NCBI GenBank assembly: GCA_022447685.1 | Contig: JAKVAO010000002.1 | Span: 1 to 64,000 of the forward strand | From: Candidatus Caenarcanales bacterium | GTDB taxonomy: Bacteria; Cyanobacteriota; Vampirovibrionia; LMEP-6097 | Length of the DNA: 64,000 nucleotides | Reading direction: 5' to 3' | Shown here: one piece after another, positions 55,019-64,000 of the stretch | Position numbering within the stretch: position 1 is the stretch's first letter | Layout: each line of letters starts with the position of its first letter | Position numbers and translations under genes: made by a program | The notes under the pieces: generated by a model | Told to the model about the DNA's origin: nothing | Seen by the model: only the letters and a program-made list of their open reading frames with translations | The model's database searches: none

Positions 55019-56608
55019 TTAAATATCACAGAGATTATTACAGAAATCAGTATCACCGCCCTGCGCAGCACATTCACTTAAACATTGTTGCTTAGCTTGA
55101 TTAACTGTATCGTCATTAGGAATAGCTGATTGATTGATATTCACTTCGACATTAGTAATTAAAATATTATCGCTACTAATACCATTACTAATACTTATAC
55201 TGGCATCTCTAATCTCGAAATCCGCTGAAATACTCTGGAGCACAGCACTGGTATCAGAATTACTAATAAGTAGATTACCTTTAGCGTTTTTCAAAGAAAA
55301 CCCAGTCATAATAGCTGGGCTTTCAGCCTGAATAGTCATCTGAAAATTATCAATACCAGTAAGAGTTTGAGTACCCAAATCTGGTGCTGCACTTAAATCA
55401 AAATTAATAGAGCCGCTTGCAGTAAAGCTACCATTAATATTATTAGCAGACAAAGTCATAGCACCATTTATATCTGAGCTTAAAGTCACTACAGGATTAG
55501 CAATCGCTGAGTCTTTAACCATTTCAGCTTCAACTGTAGTTTTAATAATAGAAGCAGGGATAGATATAGGAAGTGATTCTCCTTCCAAAAAACCTAAAGC
55601 CTGATTAATACTAACACCAGCATCATTCAAAGTACTTGCAATCTCGCCACTAGTAACTGACTTCGAACCGTCTTTCGAGTATGAAATAACAGAACCGTCT
55701 GCTAGATTAAGATCGAAGCTTTCTTGTTCACTATTAAGAATCGCTGTACCTTCAAGAGTAGCAAGAACTTCTCCTGTCGCAAACGGACCTTCATAGATTT
55801 GTGCAAAACCAGGAACACCAGCTTCTGTAATCAAATCAGCAGGAATACTAGAAATATCCACATCGAAATTAGCACCGGCATTATTAGGGTTATTAAAAAC
55901 TATATATAATGGACCTTCACTAGTTCCAGAGCCATAACGAAGTATAGAACCAGCATTAATATCAGCTCCACCAGGACCAGTAACGGTATCATGAGGAGAT
56001 CCACCTAAACCGAGTGCACAGCTACCAGCATTTGCCGGAAGATTCAGAGTAGTCGGCACACTAGCTTCCAAGAACAAAGGAGCTGAGGCGTTAGCATTAA
56101 AATCTGGAACAAAGTTAATTAATTGCAAGCTAGAACTGTTATTTGGTAATAAAGCTTGACCTGAAAAATTAGTCTGAACAGAAAGACTATCAGTCTCACC
56201 AGTAAACAAATTCACGGTAATGCTTGATTCTTCAACACCAGCCTTTCTAGCTGCCTTATTAGGTTTCAAAGTAAGAGTTACAGTTTTATCAGAATCTAAT
56301 TTTGCAAGTTTTCTAACTTGAGTAAAAATAGTTAAACTTCTAGTTTTCAATTCAGAAGCAGATAAGTCAAACTTAAGTGCTGCTGGTCTTACTTTCACTA
56401 GTTTCTTATCAGAACTAATCACTCTCAACTTAGCCTTCTTCGAAAGATCAGAAACCGCCTCTTCTGAACTCAAAACAGTACTAATACTAGTATTACTATC
56501 ACTTAAACTTAAGGCATCACTACTACTAAGGCTAACGGCTTCAAGCCTCGTAACTATAGAGAGAAAAAGAAATAGGAAAAGTAAACAACGAAAACTAGCT
56601 TTTAACAT
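55019..56608 (-). CDS. Secreted Ser/Asn-rich protein, unknown
   Basis: 529 residues. Signal peptide about 1-24 (LFLFLFLSIVTRLEA). The mature protein is Ser, Leu, Ala and Asn-rich with repeated beta-strand patterns (for example NINGAMTLSANNINGSFTASG), suggesting an extended extracellular or surface protein. The last 30 residues hold four cysteines (CLSECAAQ ... FCNNLC), likely two disulphides. No family assigned. It is downstream of the 546-residue gene on the same strand with a 62-base gap, so probably the same transcript. Confidence 0.75.
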   Translation of the reverse strand: MLKASFRCLLFLFLFLSIVTRLEAVSLSSSDALSLSDSNTSISTVLSSEEAVSDLSKKAKLRVISSDKKLVKVRPAALKFDLSASELKTRSLTIFTQVRKLAKLDSDKTVTLTLKPNKAARKAGVEESSITVNLFTGETDSLSVQTNFSGQALLPNNSSSLQLINFVPDFNANASAPLFLEASVPTTLNLPANAGSCALGLGGSPHDTVTGPGGADINAGSILRYGSGTSEGPLYIVFNNPNNAGANFDVDISSIPADLITEAGVPGFAQIYEGPFATGEVLATLEGTAILNSEQESFDLNLADGSVISYSKDGSKSVTSGEIASTLNDAGVSINQALGFLEGESLPISIPASIIKTTVEAEMVKDSAIANPVVTLSSDINGAMTLSANNINGSFTASGSINFDLSAAPDLGTQTLTGIDNFQMTIQAESPAIMTGFSLKNAKGNLLISNSDTSAVLQSISADFEIRDASISISNGISSDNILITNVEVNINQSAIPNDDTVNQAKQQCLSECAAQGGDTDFCNNLCDI

Positions 56609-56670
56609 AATGTGTTTAATTGTAACTTCAATATAGTAATTTTTCTTAATAAAAAAACCTAGTAAATATA

Positions 56671-58311
56671 CTAACTCACAAAGCCTAGACCAAAGAAATC
56701 GTGTTCAATTCGCTCATTTAAACTTAAAGTTTCACCCTTAATCTTCTCTTCAGCTTGATTCATAACAGATTCACTAGCTCCTAATGACTCCAGAGTTTCA
56801 AGATCTTTATTATAGTAAGCAAATAGTTTAGCTGTTTCACTGATAGGAATTCCAGTCTGAGCCGAGATTTGATTTAAGATATTAGGTGGAAGCGGCAGTG
56901 GGATCGAGTTCTCTCTATTAGTTCTAATATCTTCATTCAAGTCAGGATTTAGTATAGCTGCAACCTTACTATCAAAATCAGCTCTTTCACTCGCCCTTAA
57001 TTGAGCAGTTCGAGTACTATGGTTATATGCGACATTAGTGTCATAGTGTCCTGTTCTCAATTTAGCTATTTTCTCAGGGGCAAGTCTTTGCTCAAAAGCT
57101 GCCTGGTTATTTTCATATAACGCGACTTTAGAATCATAGCCAGTAGAATCTGCGAAAATATCATTATCTAGTTCGATTACAGCTTCAGCGAAATGTTCAG
57201 TTTTATTAGCTAAAGCATCAGTAAGTAATTTTTTGTTTTCCCTACTGTCAATTGATCCGTCTTTAATATCTTTCATGAATGCTTGAAAGTCTTCTTCACT
57301 AGAATTTTCTTTTATCCAAGCTAGGTATTTATCGTAATCTTCTGAGTCCTGAATTTTCTGAAGTTCTTCTTTAGACTTTTCAATATTTTCAATTCTGGCT
57401 TGGACTTCCTCTGTCTGTGGAAGTTGCCTTAATCTGCCTAATTGTTCATCGAAGTCTTCGACTCTTCGGTTTAAGTCTTTGTTTAGGGCTTGGGAAATTT
57501 CTTGTTTATCCTCAGTTCTTAATTGAGATGCCTCCTCACTATTTATCACCACTTTTCCATTAGCTCCAGAGGTAATGGTTTGATCATATAAAGTTGAACT
57601 ATTTTGAATTGTGTTCATTGATTCTTCTACAATTTGTTTTTGCTTCAAAACCTTCTCTGCATTTTCAGCATTTGGATTTTGTACAAAGTTTTTCAGCTCT
57701 TCCTTTGATTTTTGATATTGACCTTTTATATACTTAGCTGTAGTTTTTTGTTCCCATTCATCAAGAGCCCTTGAGTCTAGGTTTTCTGATGTAGGTATAA
57801 TTTCAGATTCCTGCCTCGTCAAAAGTTGTTCATTTGCTTTTGCTAATTCAACTTGCTTAGTAGCTAGCTCTCGCTTAATCTCTTGCTTTTCAAAAGCTTG
57901 ATAATTTTCAGCTAATCTTGTTAATTCCTGACTGGTTTTTTCTTCTTGCAGAATAGAGTTTATCTTTGCAAGCTTAGATTGATCTTGAAGGTTAGGAGCG
58001 ATTTTAGAATGATAAATATCCTTATAATCATCTAATAAAACTTTCAACTTTTGATTTTCCCACCCTTCAAGAGCTTCAGGATTCTTTTCATAAAGATCCA
58101 AAAGCTTTTTGATATCCTCATGAGTCCATTCATCAGGAACTTGATATTCTAATTTAGCTTCATTAACTAAATACTCATCCTTAATTACTGGCGTAAAACT
58201 AGCAATGTTCTCGTCAACAAGATCTGTTAGAGGATCTTCAGATGAAGGATTAATACTATCAATATCATATGCATATGCAACTTGCATATCATTATTTACT
58301 TCTGCGTTCAC
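56671..58311 (-). CDS. Unknown coiled-coil protein, paralogue of the 428-residue protein
   Basis: 546 residues, about a quarter Glu/Lys/Gln, with long helical and coiled-coil stretches (about 120-360). The module at residues 62-122 (EWTHEDIKKLLDLYEKNPE onward) is shared with the 428-residue protein at 52457-53743. There is no signal peptide and no catalytic motif that can be named. A possible regulatory or scaffold protein. First of a minus-strand pair with the secreted 529-residue gene. Confidence 0.75.
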   Translation of the reverse strand: MNAEVNNDMQVAYAYDIDSINPSSEDPLTDLVDENIASFTPVIKDEYLVNEAKLEYQVPDEWTHEDIKKLLDLYEKNPEALEGWENQKLKVLLDDYKDIYHSKIAPNLQDQSKLAKINSILQEEKTSQELTRLAENYQAFEKQEIKRELATKQVELAKANEQLLTRQESEIIPTSENLDSRALDEWEQKTTAKYIKGQYQKSKEELKNFVQNPNAENAEKVLKQKQIVEESMNTIQNSSTLYDQTITSGANGKVVINSEEASQLRTEDKQEISQALNKDLNRRVEDFDEQLGRLRQLPQTEEVQARIENIEKSKEELQKIQDSEDYDKYLAWIKENSSEEDFQAFMKDIKDGSIDSRENKKLLTDALANKTEHFAEAVIELDNDIFADSTGYDSKVALYENNQAAFEQRLAPEKIAKLRTGHYDTNVAYNHSTRTAQLRASERADFDSKVAAILNPDLNEDIRTNRENSIPLPLPPNILNQISAQTGIPISETAKLFAYYNKDLETLESLGASESVMNQAEEKIKGETLSLNERIEHDFFGLGFVS

Positions 58312-58470
58312 ATAAGTATTGATAAGTAAAAAGAATTAAGATCAAGATAAGAAGGATGCGCAGAAAACCTTACATTAATAAGTAATAATAAAAAAATAAG
58401 AAGCCTGAATCAAGGCATTATCTCAAGATAATTTTCTGTTAATTTATTGATTAGGGTTAATGTATCTTAC

Positions 58471-58923
58471 TTAGATTTCATTGAAAGCATCACTCCTTTC
58501 ATCTGGATTGGAATAACCACCATCTCGGTTCTGAATCTCCCTTCTTTGCTCCTGAAGCTTTTTAATATCCTCAACATTACCTCTAATTTCTTCAATTAAT
58601 GCTCTCTGAGTATTTACACCTCTTTCTATAAAATCAGGCTGATTCCTTATACCACCAGTCCCCCTGTCATTATTATTATCATTCCTAGTTCTATTATCAG
58701 CTACAATAATGCCTTTCTCATTAGTTGTAAGATTCTCCGGCTTTGCAGACAGCCCGAGAGGAGCATTCTTCTTATTAACTTCACTTGAACCTCTTTGTTC
58801 TGTAATTATAGTTGTCTTAGACTGAGTATTATCAACTTGAGGAACAGAGGCTTTAATCTTATCTCCTCCTGGGTTTGCAAAAGTTAAACTCGCTGCAATT
58901 AAATTAGGTACAAAACCAGCCAT
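58471..58923 (-). CDS. Small unknown protein, disordered
   Basis: 150 residues, Asn/Arg/Gly-rich in the middle (NRTRNDNNNDRGTGGIRNQ), with a short hydrophobic N-terminus (PNLIAASLTFANPGG) that could be a weak signal or anchor, and a helical C-terminal region (LIEEIRGNVEDIKKLQEQRREIQ). No family. AAAGGA precedes the ATG. It is upstream of the 546-residue gene, 159 bases apart. Confidence 0.6.
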   Translation of the reverse strand: MAGFVPNLIAASLTFANPGGDKIKASVPQVDNTQSKTTIITEQRGSSEVNKKNAPLGLSAKPENLTTNEKGIIVADNRTRNDNNNDRGTGGIRNQPDFIERGVNTQRALIEEIRGNVEDIKKLQEQRREIQNRDGGYSNPDERSDAFNEI

Positions 58924-59562
58924 AATATAATCCTTTTATTTCTCCCTATGGTTTCTACAGATCATTTCTCCCTAAAACGATAAATAAATCTGTCTGTATT
59001 TGATCTTAGAAGCTTAAGGGAAAATGAGGACTTATTCTTTTTTAATAATTGTAGAGCCTTATAGATAGTGAGATACAAAACATGAAAACATAATCGAATT
59101 TATTTATCATTCACAGAGAGGCTTTCAGCGAAGCAATAACTAAAACAGTATTTCTGGGGATATGCCAAGGCAAGACAAGGTGAACAGCAATAAGCCTTCC
59201 CATCAAAGATATTCAGAAAAACACAAGGTGAAAACTAGATAAAATTAATTGATCTTCTCTTAAGTCAACGATCAAAATTCTTCAATTTTTCATAAATTCA
59301 TACTTGCCAAAAATAAAATCTTTAGGGTTTCCTATAGTTTAAACAGATAATCATACTGGGAATTATTTATATACATATACAATTTTCTTGACTGTAATGC
59401 AATAATCTCATCTAGGGCAAAGTGAAATATAAGAAAATAATAAAACCACTAAGCAATAAATCAATCACAGTAAGGCTTTCAAAAACAAACAGGCCATATC
59501 TTGGGGTTATAGGAATATAAACAAAAGATAAAACCCTGAATCACATTAGAAATTCACAAAAA
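58924..59562. other. Non-coding stretch with two diverged copies of a larger unit
   Basis: No convincing gene on either strand. Short blocks recur in the same order. CTATGGTTTCTACAGAT near 58946 matches CTATAGTTTAAACAGAT near 59332. TCACAG...AGGCTTTCA at 59111 matches 59465. A CTGGGGATAT/TTGGGGTTAT block follows each. Copies are about 355-385 bases apart, consistent with an old tandem duplication. Confidence 0.45.
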
Positions 59563-59594
59563 AAGAGCCCAGTGTATAAACACAGGGCTCTTAA
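59561..59594 (-). terminator. Terminator of the XerC/D-like gene
   Basis: A 13-bp stem with one mismatch (AAGAGCCC and GGGCTCTT plus inner GTGT/ACAC) and, on the minus strand, a run of T after it. Confidence 0.85.
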
Positions 59595-59619
59595 ATTTAT
59601 AAGTAAATTAATCTACAAA

Positions 59620-60594
59620 TTACATACTCATAGAATCAACAGCTTCTTTTTCTTCGCCATCTCTTTCTTCATCAAACTGCTTAAATTGCTTCTTAGCTAC
59701 TTTGTCAGCAACTTTAGCGTATCTTAAGGTAGTTCTAATATCACTGTGACCAGCGAGCTTCTGAAGTACTCTAATGTCGATATAACCAACTCTCTCAGTA
59801 CAGAATGTGTGTCTTAACTGGTGAATTGTAAGTGCAGTACCATCAGCATTAGTTAAATCAGATGATGCTTGCTTAAATAGTTGGTTAGCTCTGTGATAAC
59901 CAAGTCTAGTTCCATTATTAGTTGTGAATAAAGCACCTTCATTGTGAAGCTTACGAGCTTCTTCTAAAGTTCTAGCCTTAGCCATAACTGATCTCTCTGG
60001 AACTCTTTTCTCTAAATACTTTTTGAAAAGTTTCTCACTAGACTTAGAAAGATAAGTAATTCTAGCTTTGTTACCTTTACCTTGTCTGATGTGAATAACA
60101 CCGTTTCTAATATCTTGAACATTCAATGCAAGAGCTTCAGAAATTCTCAAACCACTACTATAAAGTAAGTCAAACAAGAACTCCTCTCTTATAGACTTAG
60201 CTCTTCCAAGTATTACTTGAACAGTATCTTTATCTAAGTAACGAATTATATCTTTAGTATTAGTTTCACCCTGATCTTTAAGTGGCTTTCTACGCTCAAT
60301 CTTCTTCATAGGATTGTCGTTGATTAAACTATTTCTAAGTAAATGATTGAAAAAACAACTCAAAGTAGCGTAATGTCTATTCTGTGTTGCCACGCTAACT
60401 CTTTTCCCCGTTCTAGTAGTTAGGTTGTTTAAGTAATTCTCGATCTCATCCTTTTGGATTTTACCGATCTCCCACTCACCAAAAGAATTGGTAAATTTCT
60501 CAAGATCCAAACGATACGCTTTCATAGTGTCGTTGTCTTTTTGGATTTTATTTAAATACTCATCTATTAATTCCGATGTTTTCATGATTGCCAT
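59620..60594 (-). CDS. Tyrosine recombinase, XerC/XerD-like
   Basis: 324 residues. An N-terminal SAM-like core-binding domain (about 5-95) and a catalytic domain with Arg150 (SSGLRISEAL), Lys173 (GKGNK), HQLRH (His258, Arg261), His283 (LAGHSD) and Tyr292 nucleophile (LRYAKV). The size and motifs fit Xer dimer-resolution enzymes, but a mobile-element integrase cannot be excluded because the gene stands alone between non-coding stretches. AAGGGGAAG precedes the start and a strong terminator follows. No att or dif site was identified. Confidence 0.9.
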   Translation of the reverse strand: MAIMKTSELIDEYLNKIQKDNDTMKAYRLDLEKFTNSFGEWEIGKIQKDEIENYLNNLTTRTGKRVSVATQNRHYATLSCFFNHLLRNSLINDNPMKKIERRKPLKDQGETNTKDIIRYLDKDTVQVILGRAKSIREEFLFDLLYSSGLRISEALALNVQDIRNGVIHIRQGKGNKARITYLSKSSEKLFKKYLEKRVPERSVMAKARTLEEARKLHNEGALFTTNNGTRLGYHRANQLFKQASSDLTNADGTALTIHQLRHTFCTERVGYIDIRVLQKLAGHSDIRTTLRYAKVADKVAKKQFKQFDEERDGEEKEAVDSMSM

Positions 60595-61130
60595 TCGAGC
60601 TTCCCCTTTTAAACGATTTCACTTAAAAAATAAAGAAATCATTATTAATCTCTAATAATACATTATCTGAAAGATTAAGTTCAGACTTTGTAACAATTAT
60701 TTTATCAGACAGAAAGTCAATTATTCTATTTTTTTCGAAAAAGTCAAGCTCGAAAGGGTTTTTTGAGGGTGAATTTTATCTTAAAAAAAACTCACATTAT
60801 TGACTTTAAGTTAATTATCTTTAAGGGTATTATCCTTTTCGAAGTACTAAATTATCTTTATTTTAATTAAACTATTTATTTTTTATTTATATCAAATTTA
60901 AGTAATCTTGAAGTAGATTGGAATTCAAGAGATCTCAGCTATACATTCTGGCCATGTAGCCATCCTTTTAGCTGATAGAACCATGATTTAGAACTGCTTT
61001 GATCAGCCTCAAGATTATTAAAAAAAAATAAATGATGAATTAATTTTAAGTATCTTACAAAATTCAGGTATTGTGTATTGCGGTATGTTAATATTTATTT
61101 CCATATCTGAAATAGATCAAGGAAGCTCTT
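60595..61130. other. Non-coding AT-rich region between divergent genes
   Basis: 536 bases, very AT-rich, with no open frame of note. It should contain the promoters of the recombinase and of the 510-residue gene. I searched by eye for a dif-like 28-mer and CRISPR-type repeats and saw none. Confidence 0.5.
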
Positions 61131-62663
61131 ATGTCGGAACAAAATTCATCAGCCTTTTTTATGCACAACTTTGCACTCAGGAGTTCACTCGCTGCAAAGT
61201 CAGAAATAGTAAGAACTCTCAGAGGGGATATCAGAGATTTCTTCGGTAGAATCCACGAATACAAGTCCAAGTTCAATGAAAGAACTGTTCGTAAATTAAT
61301 AAGAAACACTTTCAGACTCAAAAAATCACACTCTGGTGTTGAACTCGCAGAATTACTATGGCCAGGAATCCAGAATTTCTTGGAGCTAGATATTGATTTC
61401 AATCAAGAATATTCTGAATTCGAGAAAAAAGCATTCATCATAGTCGTATTAGAAAGAGCTAATAAGTTTTTCAATTTCGAATTTTTGCCTAGAGATACTT
61501 TGTTTCAGGTTTTTCTTTTCTATTCTTTACTACTACCTTATATTTCCTCTGTAATATTTAAGTTTTACGGAGAAGAAGTTGAAGAGCTTGATAGCCTGAA
61601 CAAATTTATGGCAACAAGGCTCAATTATTCAATCAACATCTCACTATTCCAATTACTTGACCCTGATCTAAACCAAAATACTGTACAAGACTTCAAAGAA
61701 GATCTTTCAGAACTCAAAGTATTTTTCTCAATCAAAAAATTAAAAATCGATGATAAGAGTATCGATACACTAGCATTGCTTTTCAATGAAGCGAAAAATG
61801 ATTTAACAGCGAAGCTTGATAATTACTTATACAAAGTAAATGATTTATCTTTCTTAAAAAGCTCTGAAAACCTTTCTGGAATTTCAATTCTAAACTCATG
61901 TTTCTACAACTACATGAATAAGAACTTGAATCTAAGTTCATACGAAGTTTTCAGATCACTTGTTCTTAGTTACGAGTCTTCATTATTTCTAGTTCAAGAG
62001 ATGAACGACAATATAGATAAACTCAACGATCAAATCCTTGATTATAAGTACGATATCAAAGAACAAATTCTTAACCTAAGCTCTGATAAACTCTATGACT
62101 TATTTTTCTCTTCTGGTGATTTCATAGCTAAGCTTCTCAGAGAAACAGTTATAGAATTTTCAGATGAAGCAGGGCATGATTTTGAGAATCTACAAAACTC
62201 TCTTCTAGAGTCTAAATCCAAATCACAAGATTTTTATACAGCTATCAACAGTATTCTAATATGCTCATGCTCATACTTTGACTGTGAGCAACTTAAGGTT
62301 AGTTTCTTTAATAAAGTCTGTGATTATATTAGAGTAAATCTTAAAGAATTAGATTTAATAGACACTGAGGAAAGCCAGATTATTGCTTTAGCTGCTCTTA
62401 GTTCGTCTAAAGATGGCATCAACCTGCTTCTCTCAATTATTAATGATGATGATTTGAAAAATAACTTTGCACAAAATATTAACTTTGAAGAATTGCTTGA
62501 TTCTTCAATCAACAGCAAATCACAATCACAGAGTGAGATTAAAGCAGTTGACTACTTCAAACATAATATCCAATTTCAACTTTGGAAAAAAGCTAAATCA
62601 GTTCTAAATAGATACCACCAAGCTAACTCTTCTGTTTCAGAGCTAGATAAAGCTTTAGTTTAA
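61131..62663 (+). CDS. Unknown helical protein
   Basis: 510 residues, soluble, predicted almost entirely helical, rich in Leu, Ser, Asp, Lys and Phe. No motif known to me. AAGGA lies 8 bases before the ATG. The first 60 residues are more basic (LRSSLAAKSEIVRTLRGDIRDFFGRIHE). It is convergent with the EF-hand gene, overlapping it by 9 bases. No functional context. Confidence 0.75.
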   Translation: MSEQNSSAFFMHNFALRSSLAAKSEIVRTLRGDIRDFFGRIHEYKSKFNERTVRKLIRNTFRLKKSHSGVELAELLWPGIQNFLELDIDFNQEYSEFEKKAFIIVVLERANKFFNFEFLPRDTLFQVFLFYSLLLPYISSVIFKFYGEEVEELDSLNKFMATRLNYSINISLFQLLDPDLNQNTVQDFKEDLSELKVFFSIKKLKIDDKSIDTLALLFNEAKNDLTAKLDNYLYKVNDLSFLKSSENLSGISILNSCFYNYMNKNLNLSSYEVFRSLVLSYESSLFLVQEMNDNIDKLNDQILDYKYDIKEQILNLSSDKLYDLFFSSGDFIAKLLRETVIEFSDEAGHDFENLQNSLLESKSKSQDFYTAINSILICSCSYFDCEQLKVSFFNKVCDYIRVNLKELDLIDTEESQIIALAALSSSKDGINLLLSIINDDDLKNNFAQNINFEELLDSSINSKSQSQSEIKAVDYFKHNIQFQLWKKAKSVLNRYHQANSSVSELDKALV

Positions 62664-63140
62664 ACTTTGGTTGAAATCTTTCAATTCTTTGACATCAACA
62701 TAATTATCATCATTAATATCTATGAAATCAAAACTATAAGAACCATATTGTTCAAACTCAGATGGAATTATGACGGTATCTTGGTCTAAATCCATTTTTT
62801 GGTATTCTAAAAGTAATTTTTTCGAGTAATTTTTTTTAATTTTCTTTTTCTGACACTCCGCTCTCATACCAAGCCTAAACATAGACTTTTCAAATTCATC
62901 GAAAAGAATTTTACCGTTTTTATTGGTGTCAGTTTCTATAAATAAACCCAGCCTGTAGACCTTTGCCTCAGCATAACTAATCTTCGAATCTTTATCTCTA
63001 TCAATTAATAGAAAATCATTTTCCCTAAAATAGAAATTCTGAATATAGTAACAATCATGCTCAATCTCTAGCTCCTGCTGCTTTTTTTCCTCAGAACTAA
63101 AGAGTCCAAAAAAACCAAGCATTAAGATTAAAGGGATCAT
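62655..63140 (-). CDS. Four-EF-hand calcium-binding protein
   Basis: 161 residues. A short hydrophobic N-terminus (about 1-15) suggests secretion or anchoring. Four 12-residue EF-hand loops start at Asp47, Asp71, Asp117 and Asp141, with acidic residues at loop positions 1, 3, 5 and Glu at 12 (for example DRDKDSKISYAE, DTNKNGKILFDE, DINDDNYVDVKE). The third is the least ideal. It overlaps the upstream 193-residue gene by 4 bases (ATGA), so they form a coupled pair. Probable role in calcium sensing or buffering. Confidence 0.85.
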   Translation of the reverse strand: MIPLILMLGFFGLFSSEEKKQQELEIEHDCYYIQNFYFRENDFLLIDRDKDSKISYAEAKVYRLGLFIETDTNKNGKILFDEFEKSMFRLGMRAECQKKKIKKNYSKKLLLEYQKMDLDQDTVIIPSEFEQYGSYSFDFIDINDDNYVDVKELKDFNQSLN

Positions 63141-63718
63141 GTATAGAAATTATTACCAATTGGTCTAATACTTTCAAGCTCTCCAGTTTCACCAAAGCTA
63201 AATAAATAAGTTTTATCCCACTCAAAGTTACCAACATTAGCACCCTGAATCATGAGTTTCTCATCAAGCAGACCAACTCTAACTTTCTGGCAGTCTTTTT
63301 GCTCATCGTTGAGAATAGTACCATCACCTTGCTTATACACGATCAAATCCATATCTTCGTCGTATTGAGCTTCGCCATCGTCATTTACTAAAAACCATAC
63401 TAAATCGTCTTCTTGTGTCTGAAGAGCATTAACCGCTTCTTCAATAAAACGCCTATTAAGCTTAATCGCTTCTATTACATTTGCGCTTTCAGGTATAGAT
63501 TCAAAATAAGTGAGTAAAGTGTTTTTGCGCACCTTTGCTAAAACAAATTTCTCAGTCTCATTATCTTTACTGTCTTCTCTTTCCTGAACTGAAGCATTGT
63601 TATATTTCTTTTCTCTATGTACTTTAGAGAACATAGGAAATATACTCTTCAGAGTTTGTATGAATTCATCACCTAAGTTTGCCATTTTGTCCGCCCGTTT
63701 CTTGTTTCTTAACATCAT
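63137..63718 (-). CDS. Unknown protein upstream of the EF-hand gene
   Basis: 193 residues from the first of two tandem ATGs, preceded by GGGGGG. A Met at residue 12 is an alternative start. Acidic, with a stretch NDDGEAQYDEDMD near residue 115 that is Asp-rich but not a full EF-hand. No signal peptide or family. Translationally coupled to the EF-hand gene by a 4-base overlap. Confidence 0.7.
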   Translation of the reverse strand: MMLRNKKRADKMANLGDEFIQTLKSIFPMFSKVHREKKYNNASVQEREDSKDNETEKFVLAKVRKNTLLTYFESIPESANVIEAIKLNRRFIEEAVNALQTQEDDLVWFLVNDDGEAQYDEDMDLIVYKQGDGTILNDEQKDCQKVRVGLLDEKLMIQGANVGNFEWDKTYLFSFGETGELESIRPIGNNFYT

Positions 63719-63916
63719 TTGCCCCCCGATGTAATGATATTTTAAATCTTGAAGTTTATATTTTATTTAAGATCTAGAAGGTTATATTGTATATTATCCA
63801 CTTATCTTTAAATTCGTCACCCATCAAAAGTACTTTTATTTTAATTTTATTATTTATAGCAAGGGTTTCAGCCTTTAGTATGAGCCCAAGGAATGAAGAT
63901 TAAATTTCTCTCATAC

Positions 63917-64000
63917 TTATGTATGATTGCTTATTATCTCTAGAATATCTTCGTGATCTTCGAGCTTATCCATAGCTTTTTCCACCAAAGATAAATTTTC
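63917..64000 (-). CDS. C-terminal tail of a gene beyond the window edge (partial)
   Basis: An open minus-strand frame enters from the right edge and ends at TAA 63917-63919. The 27 visible residues are acidic and helical (ENLSLVEKAMDKLEDHEDIL). Too short to identify. Confidence 0.4.
   Translation of the reverse strand, partial: ENLSLVEKAMDKLEDHEDILEIISNHT

Noticed and set aside
60595..61130. CRISPR array or dif site near the XerC/D-like gene
   Set aside because: No regularly spaced repeats and no 28-base partial palindrome resembling dif were seen.

Overview
The window is strongly AT-rich bacterial DNA with short intergenic gaps. It reads as the chromosome of a flagellated bacterium with ferredoxin-linked metabolism: FlgE-type hook protein, GltBD glutamate synthase, a KorAB-type 2-oxoacid:ferredoxin oxidoreductase, an A-type Fe-S carrier and several sensor kinases. 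About half of the genes are uncharacterised. I cannot name the organism from sequence alone; a deep-branching lineage such as a non-photosynthetic relative of cyanobacteria (Melainabacteria-like) would fit, but this is a low-confidence inference. Several chromosomal genes start right after a -10-like box with no Shine-Dalgarno site (gltB, rlmN, the YgfZ-TPR gene, the clan CD peptidase-like gene), which suggests leaderless mRNAs.

Layout. 1-12.2 kb: a gene tail, rlmN, flgE, gltB-gltD, a RedB-like thioredoxin-fold gene with a sensor kinase, and a sodium:solute symporter. 12.2-19.5 kb: a four-gene minus-strand cluster led by a membrane AAA+ ATPase, followed by three unknown proteins, two of which share a paralogous N-terminal domain. 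19.5-24.7 kb: DEAD-box helicase, a large unknown protein, and a PAS sensor kinase. 24.7-26.9 kb: an IS256-family element sits between the C-terminal remnants of two divergent genes, with no target duplication, so it marks a rearrangement.

26.9-40.9 kb is best read as an integrated defence island at a tRNA-Arg(TCT) gene. It carries a Panacea-antitoxin/RelE-toxin pair, a type I restriction-modification locus (hsdR-hsdS-X-hsdM) in which X is a PrrC-like anticodon nuclease with the Arg-Glu-His triad intact, two small secreted proteins behind a leader RNA that looks like a translational switch, a reverse-transcriptase module, and a large serine recombinase whose 3' end runs into the tRNA. The RT module has two hidden small ORFs (one ribbon-helix-helix), an RT with YSDN in place of YxDD, a 71-nt stem-closed RNA and a 191-residue unknown protein. 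It is the best candidate here for an undescribed system.

41-49.4 kb returns to core genes: A-type Fe-S carrier, a giant helicase-like protein, a YgfZ-like/TPR fusion, an unknown, and korA-korB with a long structured leader and a strong terminator. 49.4-59 kb is a run of unknown, partly secreted or coiled-coil proteins. It includes a clan CD cysteine-peptidase-like protein cut by an in-frame stop, and a gene split by a 14-bp tandem repeat that also creates a dnaX-type slippery heptamer. 59-64 kb has a XerC/D-like recombinase flanked by long non-coding stretches, an unknown 510-residue protein, and a two-gene unit encoding a four-EF-hand protein.
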